Counted from the stretch's first letter, positions 35,362 through 44,250 are shown. The stretch is 64,000 nucleotides of DNA from Epilithonimonas sp042695135 (GCF_042695135.1 NZ_CP170547.1:682001-746000), one strand, 5' to 3'. The notes: generated from the sequence alone by a model not told the origin. Numbers and translations: made by a program.

Positions 35362-35432
35362 AACGTAGCTGGCGCAAGCATCTTGCTTGTTCTGTTTAAG
35401 GTACGAGCGTGACGCTCGCACTAGCCAGCGTG
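35362..35432. repeat. REP-like palindromic repeat pair
   Basis: Two hairpins stand in tandem: CAAGCATCTTGCTTG and GAGCGTGACGCTC, in a context AGCTGGCG...CTAGCCAGCG whose outer arms also pair. This is the look of a REP element spread by a RAYT transposase in Bacteroidetes. The last codons of the SMI1-family ORF (35396-35432) lie inside it. No transposase gene is in the window. Confidence 0.6.
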
Positions 35433-35950
35433 GGGAAAATGTCTTTCGCTATACCTTTCGCTAAGTTTTCCGACCAATAGATTATATCATCATAATAGAT
35501 TGATAGTACTTTTTCATTCTCAGTAAAATCTAAAAATCTATGACCAAAATATGGGAATATTTTTGTGTTTTTTGCCAGTTCTTGTGAATTATATGAAAAT
35601 GCAATTTCAATTTGTTCTTTAATTATTGCTATATCTTCAGGATATGAATAAAATGTCGGATAGAATGTCGGTTTTTCTTCTCCACCGTTCACATTAATTC
35701 CAAGTTTATCCAAGCCGTTCATAGTGAGATAAAAATTTTTCAGACTTTGGGGAAACTTTATGTTTATTAAGTTTTGAAAATCTTCCAATTCTTTTTCAGA
35801 TAGTCCTTTTCGCCAGGTTGTACCTTTTTGAATTTGATATCCCCAGCACACATCAAGTTCTTTTTTAAGCCAATGTGCTTCGCTTTTTTGTTTAATAAGC
35901 TCAAAACTTTCCAATGAATTGTCTAGCTTATTGTATTCTTTCTTGGTCAT
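35396..35950 (-). CDS. SMI1/KNR4 family protein, probable immunity protein
   Basis: A 184-residue protein. WRKGLSEKELEDFQNLINIKFPQSLKNFYLTMNGLD has the SMI1/KNR4 core: an acidic helix, FP, SLKNFYLTMNG. The family includes many immunity proteins against polymorphic toxins. No toxin gene adjoins it. The reading frame ends in a palindromic repeat, so its last ten or so residues (ASASVTLVP) are repeat-encoded and the original stop may have been lost. No -7 box found upstream. Confidence 0.75.
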   Translation of the reverse strand: MTKKEYNKLDNSLESFELIKQKSEAHWLKKELDVCWGYQIQKGTTWRKGLSEKELEDFQNLINIKFPQSLKNFYLTMNGLDKLGINVNGGEEKPTFYPTFYSYPEDIAIIKEQIEIAFSYNSQELAKNTKIFPYFGHRFLDFTENEKVLSIYYDDIIYWSENLAKGIAKDIFPTLASASVTLVP

Positions 35951-35979
35951 GTTTTATTTATTGAATAATTCAACTTCAC

Positions 35980-36022
35980 GGATTGCAATCCACGACATCG
36001 GTAGACTTTGCGCAGCTGTGCA
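35980..36022. repeat. Small palindromes on the other side of the SMI1 gene
   Basis: GGATTGCAATCC (35980-35991) is a perfect palindrome and TGCGCAGCTGTGCA (36009-36022) a near-perfect one. With the repeat at 35362-35432 they bracket the SMI1 gene. Their relation to a REP family is a guess. Confidence 0.4.
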
Positions 36023-36025
36023 CTG

Positions 36026-36298
36026 TTATGTAATGTTTTTAACTATTTTTTCAAGAAAACTGTATATTTCGGCTACAATTATTTCATGATCAGTCTCAGG
36101 TTCAAAAGTTATCCTAATGATATTCTAGTGATTCTAATATATCAAGAATTCCAATAATATTTAATGCACCATCCTGAATTTTGATATCTGAATGTACACG
36201 ATTCATGAAGAAAAAGCTCTTTCTGATACAGGAAAAATATTTTCCAATTTTTCCTGTGGATGTTTATCACGAAAATAGTAATCGGTAAATTTTTGCAT
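36026..36298 (-). pseudogene. Decayed small gene, possible immunity protein remnant
   Basis: From ATG at 36298 the minus strand reads QKFTDYYFRDKHPQEKLENI and FPVSERAF before a stop. A second frame continues MNRVHSDIKIQDGALNIIG and ILDILESLEY, and a third continues ITFEPETDHEIIVAEIYSF and LEKIVKNIT to a TAA at 36026-36028. Together these give a plausible protein of about 90 residues broken by two indels. No match is recognised, but it follows the same strand and spacing as the SMI1 gene. Two independent indels argue for real decay rather than a sequencing slip. Confidence 0.55.
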
Positions 36299-36542
36299 AA
36301 ATACTCAAAATCAGATTGATTAGCGAAGTTTGTTTCAAATTATTAACATCCCAAATATACACCCACAATTCCCAACCCACCAAACACTCACAAACCAGTC
36401 TTTTACATTTCTGTAATGAAATGATATCTGCACCGAACTCACACCAGTCGTAAAACAATGCTGCTTTGGAAAGATACAGGATTCCCGCATTTATTCCTTA
36501 TAACACTGACTTGTGTTTTACTGGAGGATAATATAATGCTAG
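36299..36542. other. Stretch with no supported gene
   Basis: Low-complexity AT-rich DNA with a C-rich run near 36355-36390 (ACCCACAATTCCCAACCCACC). A 63-codon minus-strand ORF crosses it, but no family or start signal supports it. Confidence 0.5.
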
Positions 36543-36731
36543 GTAACCGAAGTGGTGTTATAGATTACCGGAGTAGTATTACAGATTAGCCAAGTAGTGT
36601 TACAGATTACCCGAGTAGTATTACAGATTGCCGGAGTAGTGTTACAGATTACCGGAGTAGTATTACAGAGTACTGGAGTAGTATTACAGATTACCAGAGT
36701 AGCATTACAGAGTACTAAAGTGGTATTATAG
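36543..36731. repeat. Minisatellite of nine 21-bp units
   Basis: Nine head-to-tail copies with consensus ATTACCGGAGTAGTATTACAG. The core GTAGTATTACAG is nearly invariant, while the first nine bases vary. The 21-base length keeps frames open, so both strands can be read as heptapeptide repeats, but there is no start signal, signal peptide or codon bias that supports a gene. There are no unique spacers, so it is not a CRISPR. Confidence 0.85.
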
Positions 36732-36901
36732 ATGGTTTTTAATGTCAAAAGGTATTATAGAGAGCTTGAAAAACGCTCTGGGATGCTTCACCGCAAGCGT
36801 AGGAAGGGATAACATTTGTCTATTTTGCTGGTGCAATGCTTGATGTAGTATCTTAAGGTAAATAAAGGGAAAGGGTAGTGATGGTTAGCGGACTTGTGTT
36901 T
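36732..36901. other. Stretch with no supported gene
   Basis: AT-rich sequence between the minisatellite and the membrane-protein gene. A 26-codon ORF at its start is unsupported. Confidence 0.45.
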
Positions 36902-37456
36902 CTAAATATTAATCTTCCTGTTATTCAAAATCACAATGGACACAGCATAAATGATCACAATCGCTATGGGAATTAAAACAAATCTATCCGAAGGAAACAA
37001 ATACCAAAGCGCCAAGATTGAAACCGTCCTCACCAATGAATGAAATATCCCAACCCAATGGTCTATGATCCAGCTTAGCGGAAGCCACATCAGTCCGGTC
37101 AAAATACCTACCGTTAAAGGAAGGGAAGTGTAGTCTTCCATAAAAAACGGAATTGCAATTGAATAGACCAGAACCGATTGCGCTACCGTAAGAAAGAACA
37201 GACGGTCAAACGTATTTTTTGGTTTGCTTTTGTCCAGATAGTCTTCGCCGGTCAGTTTTGAAATGCCCATAGCCAAATAAACGATAGAACCTGTTGCAAT
37301 AAATAAAACCCAGACCGTTATCTTATCGGGAAAAAAGAGTCCTGAAACTGCTACTGCCAGCCAGGCAATCAAGCCTGCAATCGGAGAAGCCAAAAGTTTC
37401 TTTTGCCTGAATTCTTCTTTTTGCTGCTCAAGCGTTCTTTGATTTTCTGTCATCAT
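36902..37456 (-). CDS. Small multi-pass membrane protein (DUF7010-like)
   Basis: A 184-residue protein with an N-terminal charged helix (LEQQKEEFRQKK) and about six hydrophobic helices, such as GLIAWLAVAVSGLFF, WVLFIATGSIVYLAMG and FVLIPIAIVIIYAVSIVIL. No catalytic motif. I recall this family as DUF7010 in Flavobacteriia, with moderate confidence. It stands alone in the accessory zone. The minus-strand upstream DNA reads TATATTTA, one base off the -7 consensus. Confidence 0.72.
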   Translation of the reverse strand: MMTENQRTLEQQKEEFRQKKLLASPIAGLIAWLAVAVSGLFFPDKITVWVLFIATGSIVYLAMGISKLTGEDYLDKSKPKNTFDRLFFLTVAQSVLVYSIAIPFFMEDYTSLPLTVGILTGLMWLPLSWIIDHWVGIFHSLVRTVSILALWYLFPSDRFVLIPIAIVIIYAVSIVILNNRKINI

Positions 37457-37619
37457 GTTTAAATTAATTTGAGACTTTCATTAATAATATCATAAATATA
37501 ACAATTATACTACGATCTCCAACCGGCAGTCGAGATGTCATACCGTTTATAATCAAACCCCAAACCGCAGGACACTAATTAATCAGGCATCCATTAACTT
37601 AGCTGAAAATCAAATCAAA

Positions 37620-38704
37620 ATGAGTTCATCCAAACACTTCACCCGCAAAGATTTTTTACAGACCTCAGGTTTAGCAGTTGCAGCCGTGGTTTTTTGCTCA
37701 TCATTTACCAAAGCATTTGATTTCTCGGATAAGCCTTTTTTCAATTTGAAACCCATCGGGAGGCAGTTTTCTCTGGAAGGTTACTACATCTGGTGCAGTT
37801 CCCCGATTTGGGGCGATGACGGGAAAGTCCATCTGTTCTACTCCCGGTGGAAAAAGAAAAAGGAATGGGCGGCTGGCTCAATGGCTCCGAAATCTGCAGG
37901 GCAGAAGCGGATTCGCCTTTCTCAGAGTTTCAGCACAAGCAAGTTATTCTGACTCCAAGAGGTGAAGGGTTTTGGGATGCCACCACTTGTCATAATCCAT
38001 TAATTAAAAAAGTTGAAGGTCAGTATTTACTTTTCTTTATGGGCAATGCCAATGGGAAAACCAATACCAAAAGAATCGGACTGGCGACTTCCAAAAGTCT
38101 GGATGGCGAGTGGGCAAGACCGGAACAGCCCTTGCTTCTTCCAGGGAAAGAAGGCGCCTGGGACGACCATTGCACCACAAATCCCGCTTTCGTAAAAGGA
38201 AACGACGGCAAATATTGGCTGTTCTACAAATCATGGAACACCCACGAGTATGAAACCCAGAAAGGCCCGATCCGTGGCAACCGGAAATATGGCCTCGCAA
38301 AGGCAGATTCGCCAATGGGACCTTACACCAAAGTCTCCCAAAATCCCGTAATCGATTTTTCATCCTTACCAAATAATGTCCAGCTGGAAGATGCTTTTGT
38401 CTGGAAACAGAACGGGAAATATAATATGGTGTCGCGTGATATGGGATTTTTCAATCAGGAATATGGCTTGCACATGACCACAAAAGACGGACTGAAATGG
38501 ACAAAACCGGAGATCGCTTATTTGGAAATGAAACACTACATCACCGAGCCCGATCCGCCGAAACACCTGAAACGGTTCGGAAGGCTGGAGCGCCCGATGC
38601 TTTTGATGAGTAAGGATGGAAAAAAGCCTCAGTTTCTATTCGGAGCCACGCAGGGTGGTGCGTTCGAGACCTCAACTACCTTTGTCTTCGAAATCATTAA
38701 TTAG
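37620..38704 (+). pseudogene. Glycoside-hydrolase-like (GH43/beta-propeller type) gene broken by a one-base deletion
   Basis: The 5' part (from 37620) encodes a signal-like N-terminus (RKDFLQTSGLAVAAVVF) and GYYIWCSSPIWGDDGKVHLF then YSRWKKKK, where it falls out of frame near 37851-37861. The other frame continues KGMGGWLNGSEICRAEADSP to IDFSSLPNNV and GRLERPMLLMSKDG up to 38704. Adding one A in either five-A run restores a 361-residue protein with the repeated W/D-rich blades typical of five-bladed GH43-like enzymes. Catalytic acids not assigned. Real inactivation or sequencing error. Confidence 0.72.
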
Positions 38705-38870
38705 GAGCCGGGAACCTGCTGTCCGTTGCAAACCTAACGAAGTGGTTCGACGTAGTCAATCTTTTTTTGCGGCACGTTCTGCCGATGAGGTTTGCGTAGT
38801 TAAGCAAAAAGAATTTCCTCTACCATCAGGGCTAGGGTGTGGTTTCAAATGGAGGTTTACCCATTGAAAG
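38703..38870. repeat. Dispersed intergenic repeat, copy 1
   Basis: Begins AGGAGCCGGGAACCTGCT, then TCCGTTGCAA, a GTGGTTCGACGTAGTCAATC block, CTTTTTTTGC, a mirror GCAAAAAGAATTTCC and CATCAGGGCTAGGG. The same order of blocks appears at 58985-59108 and 62205-62385. Its 5' edge touches the stop codon of the preceding gene. The gap 38705-39127 has no convincing gene: only this repeat, a promoter, and an unsupported 50-codon ORF at 38979-39131. Confidence 0.75.
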
Positions 38871-38958
38871 TAAATGTCTAAAAAAAAGGAGCGTTAAAGA
38901 CCAGCTTTCCACAGTTAAGTGTTGAGAACGTAAGGTTTACAATCATATTATTTTGCTG

Positions 38959-38966
38959 TACATTTG
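38959..38966 (+). promoter_or_regulatory. -7 box for the exopolysaccharide genes
   Basis: TACATTTG matches TAnnTTTG. Transcription from here would leave about 155 untranslated bases before the glycosyltransferase. No clear -33 motif. Confidence 0.45.
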
Positions 38967-39127
38967 CAAAAACAATAAATGATGAAAATTTACACAACAG
39001 TTCTGGAGTTCTGTGCCCTTTTTCTATATGGGCAAAAACCAATTATCAAATTTAAGACAAGTTTATCAGGAATCCCGACTGCTTTTAATAGTGCATCGTT
39101 AGGAGTTTTCAGTTATAATCATAAGCA

Positions 39128-40269
39128 ATGATGAAAAAAAAATTCTTTTTGTTTATTATCAGAATATTAAACAAAACGGCATCTCCAAAGCCATTGCAAA
39201 TATCTCCACAGAACTTACAGATAAAGGTTATGAAGTGTCTATTCTTTTTTTGATGCGTGAACATGCTGATTATTTCCCGATTGATAAAAGAATTAAAAAA
39301 ATATACCTCGACTCGTTTGATACGCCATATTACAGAACTGCGGAAAAATTAAAGAAAAAATCAATTTTAAGAGGTAAGCTCAACAATGCCGTTTTTTATG
39401 CCTACGACTTGGGGTGTTTTTTTGTTTTAAAAGATTGGATCAAGAATAATCATCAACAATATGATCAGATCATTACCTGTTGGTACAAACTCTCTACCTA
39501 TCTTACATTTACGGATGCGGCATCTAAAACAATAGCGTGGGAACACATCAATCATAAAACAGGAGGTCTGGTGTTTTTCAAATTGTTAAGAAGCAGATAC
39601 AGACATCTGAATAGAGTGATCTGCTTAACCAGTGAGGCGATGGACTATTATCAAGAAAAAGAAGTTGATGTTTCCAAAATCACCAATATTATAGGCGACC
39701 AATATGAAAATGAAAAATTCGATTTTGACAAAAAAGAAAACCTTATTCTTTTGGCAAGCAGGCTGGATCCGGAAAAAAACGTAAAAGGATTTTTGGAAAT
39801 TATCAGCGAAATCAACTTACCTTCAGAATGGAGCATTGCTGTAGCAGGAGATGGGCGGGAGTCTGGTTTTCTAAAAACATACGCTGAAGATCTGGGGATT
39901 AAAAGAATAAAATTCTTAGGCTCGGTAGCTTCTGAACAGATGATAGAAATGTTCAGAAAATCAAAGATATATTGCATGACTTCATTAGTAGAAGGTCTTC
40001 CGACAACTTTGATCGAAGCGATGTTCTGCGGGAATACGCTCATCAGCTATGACTGCCCGACCGGTCCTTCAGAAATAATTAATAAAAACAATGGGTTCCT
40101 GATTCCTTTGCATGACAAAGAAAAATTCAAGGAGAAATTAACGCTTGTTTTAAATGATCCGGCGCTTCTGAAAAAAATATCGACAAGTTCGTACGAAGAA
40201 TCCTTAAAATGGAAAAAGGGTGTCATTATTAATCAATGGATATCTCTGCTGGAAAATGTCGCTCATTAA
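39128..40269 (+). CDS. GT4-type glycosyltransferase whose start is out of frame by one A
   Basis: The long frame has no usable ATG; its first start is GTG 39235, but the frame upstream still reads KKILFVYYQNIKQNG and ISKAIANISTELTDKGYEV, an ideal GT4 N-terminus. A tandem ATGATG lies at 39128-39133, followed by nine A's. A tenth A puts it in frame and gives 380 residues. The C-terminal domain has SLVEGLPTTLIEAMFCG, the EX7E motif of retaining GT4 enzymes, and LLASRLDPEKN. It would transfer a sugar in exopolysaccharide assembly. Either a base-calling loss or a slippage-controlled start. Confidence 0.75.
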
Positions 40270-40406
40270 TTTTACAAAATATTCTCATAATCATTCTCTT
40301 TAAGATCATAAAAAAAAAGTGTATTCTTAAGCTGTTATGCAAGCTTTGAGTGTTGTTCCCGGAAATAAAAATAAGTGCAATCTCAAGGCTTTCATTATTA
40401 AATTTG

Positions 40407-40414
40407 TATGTTTG
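40407..40414 (+). promoter_or_regulatory. -7 box for the GT-C gene
   Basis: TATGTTTG matches TAnnTTTG, 22 bases before the ATG at 40436, in the 166-base gap after the GT4 gene. Confidence 0.45.
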
Positions 40415-40435
40415 CAGATTGAAAAACACCCTTAG

Positions 40436-41920
40436 ATGAAACAATATAAGTACCCTTTGTTTTCTGTTTTTTTTGTAGTTCTGTTTAAAATGCTTTTCCT
40501 GCTTACCCACCACATACAGGAGGATGCATTCATTACATGGCGGGTTGCACAAAACCTTATGGATTATGGTGTAATTGGCTTCAATGGGAATACAAAGATC
40601 TCGGCTTCTACCACTCATTTATATGTTTTCATCTCTTATTTTTTCAATCTTCTGTTTGGCAAAGAGAATTTTATTTATCCTCTACTAATATTTAATTCGG
40701 TCTTATTCACTATCGGGAGTTTTTTCCTTTCAAAGCTGGTTTTAAAAGATCCCTTACAGCAAAGTATTTTTATCATATTATTCGGGCTTCTGCCACCCGC
40801 CATTAAAATTTCGATTCTGGGAATGGAATACGGCGTTCTGTTTTTTCTGGAAATGGGTTTGTTGTATTTAGGTTTTTATAAACAAAAAAAGTGGGCATTG
40901 ATCTTGTTCCCTATTCTGATATTATTCACCAGAATAGATACGGTTATTTTTTTAGGAATTGTTTTTATTGTCGACACCATCAAAAATAAGAAACTAAGAT
41001 GGGCTTATTTCTTCGGCTGTATTGCCGGTGTATTAATTCTACTGTCTTTTAATTGGTTTTATTTCCACGAAATAATAAATAATACGATCCTGGCAAAAAA
41101 ACTGGCGTATGAAAAAGTTTTTTCTTTTGGTGAAAAAGTTTCTGCATTTATAGCGAACTATGGAAACTTCTGGGGAATGCTGAAGGTACCAGGGACAACC
41201 AATCCGGTAACCATTTTTATATTATTGATAGAGGTTATAGCATTTACTCTCCTGATGAGAAAAAAGAATGGGAGAATTTTTTTTCTAATCATCATATTTC
41301 TGTACGGCTGGGTAAAACAGATCATTTTCCTGTCACAGAGAAGCTACTTTGACTGGTATTACTGGATTCCTCAGATTCTTCTTTTTGTTCCTGTACTTTT
41401 GTATGTTTTGGAAAAGGAAAAAAGAAAATACCTTTGGCTCACCTCATTGATTCTAGTTTTTATATTACCTTTAATGGCGTTTCAAACGATACATTCCATT
41501 GCCACCGGAAACGGAGAATGGAATTACAGAAGAAGCATAGGCCTGTTCCTGGATTCTTACGAAAAGGATAAAAACCAATGGATCTTTCTGGAGCCGGCCG
41601 GGTATGTTCCGTATTTTTCGCATCTTAAGGCGATTGATGAAGTTGGATTAGTCGATAAAGAAGTACAGACGGAAATCATAAAAGACAGGAAAAATTACTG
41701 GCTGAATACAGTAAAACACAGAAAACCAAAGTATCTTTTGTCTTATAAAAATCTTTACTTATCTGCCGATTCATCTTATTATAAGGCGAATTATGCAGAG
41801 CTAAAGTCATTTAGGATCCGGGATCACCTGCAGGGAAGTAATGCGATATTGGATAAGATTTATAAATTAAAACCTTCTGGTAGAGATTATATTTTATATT
41901 TGAGAAAAAATACAAGATAA
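40436..41920 (+). CDS. Multi-pass GT-C type glycosyltransferase
   Basis: A 494-residue membrane protein with around ten or eleven hydrophobic helices. The first periplasmic loop carries HHIQEDAFITWRVAQNL, with the acidic pair (Glu-Asp) that GT-C enzymes use as base and metal ligand. A soluble C-terminal 120 residues (WIFLEPAGYVPYFSHLKAID) would bind acceptor. Enzymes of this fold use polyprenyl-linked sugars on the outside of the membrane, so it likely decorates exopolysaccharide. The exact sugar is not deducible. Confidence 0.74.
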   Translation: MKQYKYPLFSVFFVVLFKMLFLLTHHIQEDAFITWRVAQNLMDYGVIGFNGNTKISASTTHLYVFISYFFNLLFGKENFIYPLLIFNSVLFTIGSFFLSKLVLKDPLQQSIFIILFGLLPPAIKISILGMEYGVLFFLEMGLLYLGFYKQKKWALILFPILILFTRIDTVIFLGIVFIVDTIKNKKLRWAYFFGCIAGVLILLSFNWFYFHEIINNTILAKKLAYEKVFSFGEKVSAFIANYGNFWGMLKVPGTTNPVTIFILLIEVIAFTLLMRKKNGRIFFLIIIFLYGWVKQIIFLSQRSYFDWYYWIPQILLFVPVLLYVLEKEKRKYLWLTSLILVFILPLMAFQTIHSIATGNGEWNYRRSIGLFLDSYEKDKNQWIFLEPAGYVPYFSHLKAIDEVGLVDKEVQTEIIKDRKNYWLNTVKHRKPKYLLSYKNLYLSADSSYYKANYAELKSFRIRDHLQGSNAILDKIYKLKPSGRDYILYLRKNTR

Positions 41921-41992
41921 TTACGAATAGTGGTTTAATTTTCAGTTTTAATATATTTTCACAGACACACAAATCAGATTAAGATTTTTTAA

Positions 41993-43117
41993 ATGGTAAT
42001 TCTTCATCCTGCATTCACGGTAATTTTTGTTCTATTGATCCTGGCAAGCTTCTGGGAAGTGTACGACCAGACATTAGAAAAGAAAAAAATAGCACTATGG
42101 ATCATAGGTTTTCTGTTAGTTATATTTGGAGGTCTTAGAAATTATGCGGGAGCCGATTACCCTATTTACAGAACTATGTATTATGTGAGTTTTCCCAGTA
42201 TTGATCTTTCTGAGGTATGGAACAAGATGCTGCTGAAAAAATCGACACTGGAGATAGAATGGGGATATGTATTGATAAGCAGAATCGTATTTTTTTTTAA
42301 TGCCCCTTTCTATATTTTTACATTGATTGCCTCCATTTTTACAATCTCTTTACGATTAACTTCACTATATAAAAATTCCATCTATCCTGTTTTTTCGACA
42401 TTACTGTTTTTTATTCCCGTATATTTTACTACAGACAACGGACACATGAGACAGGCAATGGGAATGGTCATGTGTTTTGTTGCTTATCAGTTTATTAAAA
42501 AACGAAATCTTTGGTACTATCTGCTGTGTATGTACATCGCTTTTGGCTTTCATAAGTCCACGGTTTTATTTTTGCCTGCATTTTGGCTCGTGAAAATCCC
42601 GCTTAACTCCAATAAGATATTTTATTTGATTATATTCTGTGTATTGCTATCACCGTTTCACATATATAATTTTTTCTCAGGATTTTTAGAAAGTCTGTCT
42701 CCTCAGGATGTTTCGAACGGTTTCACTGGTTATGTGAGCTATGAGGACAAGGCATCGACTTTTATGGATGGATTAATAACCGTGTATAGCATTCTACTAA
42801 TAGCGTTTGATAAACAGGCCTGCCAAAAAATTTATTATTATGAATATATGCGGAATATCCTGGTGGTTGGTATATGCTGCTATTTTATTTTCCGAGATAA
42901 TCCCGTATTTGCAACCAGATTGGTAGGGGTATATACTACATTTTCTTATATTGTTATTCCTAATATTGCAGCCTCATTATCGGACTCATACAAAAGAGGC
43001 ATTCACATGTTTTTTGTATGCTTTATGATTTTTTATTATTTTGTGTTTGCTCAATATCAAGGTAATGCAGGAAGTTTTACTCCGGAAAGATATAAGAATT
43101 ACCTTTGGAGCAATTAG
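41993..43117 (+). CDS. EpsG-like polysaccharide polymerase (Wzy type)
   Basis: A 374-residue membrane protein with about ten helices. The N-terminal loop after the second helix reads FGGLRNYAGADYPIYRTMYY, the signature of EpsG-family proteins (GLR...G.DY..Y). It is predicted to polymerise repeat units at the outer face of the inner membrane. It follows two transferases and precedes the arginase-fold gene by 55 bases. Confidence 0.82.
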   Translation: MVILHPAFTVIFVLLILASFWEVYDQTLEKKKIALWIIGFLLVIFGGLRNYAGADYPIYRTMYYVSFPSIDLSEVWNKMLLKKSTLEIEWGYVLISRIVFFFNAPFYIFTLIASIFTISLRLTSLYKNSIYPVFSTLLFFIPVYFTTDNGHMRQAMGMVMCFVAYQFIKKRNLWYYLLCMYIAFGFHKSTVLFLPAFWLVKIPLNSNKIFYLIIFCVLLSPFHIYNFFSGFLESLSPQDVSNGFTGYVSYEDKASTFMDGLITVYSILLIAFDKQACQKIYYYEYMRNILVVGICCYFIFRDNPVFATRLVGVYTTFSYIVIPNIAASLSDSYKRGIHMFFVCFMIFYYFVFAQYQGNAGSFTPERYKNYLWSN

Positions 43118-43172
43118 ATGCAATAGTGAAAAAAATACAATACTTTTATCAGTCATTATAAAAATAGAATCA

Positions 43173-44243
43173 ATGAACTTCGAAGATTTTATTATTTCGC
43201 CAAGAAAAATCAAAACAGAATCTTGGCAAATCGGAGACAAGATCATCAATGATATCAAGGAAGATAGCATTGTCTTGCTTTTTTTATCAGATTACAGAGG
43301 TGCCGGCGGCGATGCGGAAAGCCAGAATTTTACTCAGATCAGAAAAGAGTTTTACAAACTATCGCAATTGGATTTTGACATTCCGGTTGTGGATCTTGGC
43401 GATTTGGTTTCCGGTAGGACGCCACAAGATTCCCATTATATTCTGCAGGAAGTTCTATCGGCCTGTCATTACAAAAATGCCATTCCGGTAATTATTGGAG
43501 GGAGCAATGATTTTGCATTCTCTCTTTTTTCTGCACTCAGTTTTCATCAGAAAGACATCAGTTATACACAGATCAGCAATGTGGTTTCTCTGAAACAGGA
43601 TGAGGAGATCCACGAGTCAAATTTCCTGAGCAAAATATTGGGCTCCAAAAATTTCTCCATCAAAAATTATCACCATCTTGGATATCAGAAGCATCTGAAT
43701 GAATCAGACTCTGTCAAATTGATAAAAGAAGTCCAGTTCGATATTATCCGGTTGGCCGAGATGATGAACTCTACGGAGAAAACCGAACCTTATTTCCGAA
43801 AAGCCGACCTGGTAACGATCAATTGCGATGCTGTCGAAAGTTTTGCTGAGCCGTTTTCCATCAATCCTCAGGTCAATGGACTTAATAAAAGAGAAGTCTG
43901 TGCGTATATGAAAGAAATCGGACTTGGCGAAAAACTCAAGTCCGTAGGAATTTTCAATTATAATATCTATTCTGATTCACAGCTTAATCATCAGCTTTTG
44001 GCACAGATGATCTGGTATCTGATAGAAGGCATCAATATCCAAAGATCTCATCCGAAAGAAAAGTCTTTTGAAACATTTTTTGTTTTGGTTAATGACGAGC
44101 AATACGCTTTCAAAAGAGATGTTTTCAGTAATCTTTGGTATTTTGGCGAGGATGAGAATATTGATAATTGCATCCCCTGCTCGCGATCAGATTTTGACGA
44201 AGCTAAAAAAGGATTTCTGAGTCCAAGATTTACAAGAAATTAA
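43173..44243 (+). CDS. Arginase-fold (formimidoylglutamase-like) protein with eroded metal ligands
   Basis: The start is ATG 43173; a longer upstream reading overlaps the EpsG gene by 76 bases and is unlikely. The 356-residue protein has the arginase layout VDLGD, IPVIIGGSNDFAFSLFSAL (109-113) and LVTINCDAVES (about 213-223). In active members these are GGxHD and DxDxxD. Here His becomes Asn112 and the Asp residues become Asn217 and Glu222, so binding of two Mn ions is doubtful. It may be non-catalytic or have a changed chemistry. In related genomes it commonly lies next to topA, as I recall; here a 9-kb island separates them. Confidence 0.78.
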   Translation: MNFEDFIISPRKIKTESWQIGDKIINDIKEDSIVLLFLSDYRGAGGDAESQNFTQIRKEFYKLSQLDFDIPVVDLGDLVSGRTPQDSHYILQEVLSACHYKNAIPVIIGGSNDFAFSLFSALSFHQKDISYTQISNVVSLKQDEEIHESNFLSKILGSKNFSIKNYHHLGYQKHLNESDSVKLIKEVQFDIIRLAEMMNSTEKTEPYFRKADLVTINCDAVESFAEPFSINPQVNGLNKREVCAYMKEIGLGEKLKSVGIFNYNIYSDSQLNHQLLAQMIWYLIEGINIQRSHPKEKSFETFFVLVNDEQYAFKRDVFSNLWYFGEDENIDNCIPCSRSDFDEAKKGFLSPRFTRN

Positions 44244-44250
44244 TAGGAAT

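Noticed and set aside
36267..36458. 63-codon minus-strand ORF upstream of the decayed gene
   Set aside because: No recognisable domain or ribosome site; overlaps the pseudogene start in a different frame.
36543..36731. CRISPR array
   Set aside because: Repeats are contiguous with no spacers, and no cas genes are present.
36539..36748. Minus-strand heptapeptide-repeat ORF (TTPVICN units)
   Set aside because: Produced by a 21-base minisatellite that is open on both strands; no start signal, signal peptide or codon bias.
38979..39131. 50-codon plus-strand ORF after the -7 box
   Set aside because: No family resemblance; it overlaps the untranslated leader of the GT4 gene and ends on its ATG.
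43041..43172. Extended start of the arginase-fold gene
   Set aside because: Overlaps EpsG by 76 bases and adds nothing like the family; ATG 43173 fits.
33871..43172. Insertion sequence or phage remnant in the accessory zone
   Set aside because: No transposase, integrase, terminal inverted repeats with target duplications or phage genes were seen.
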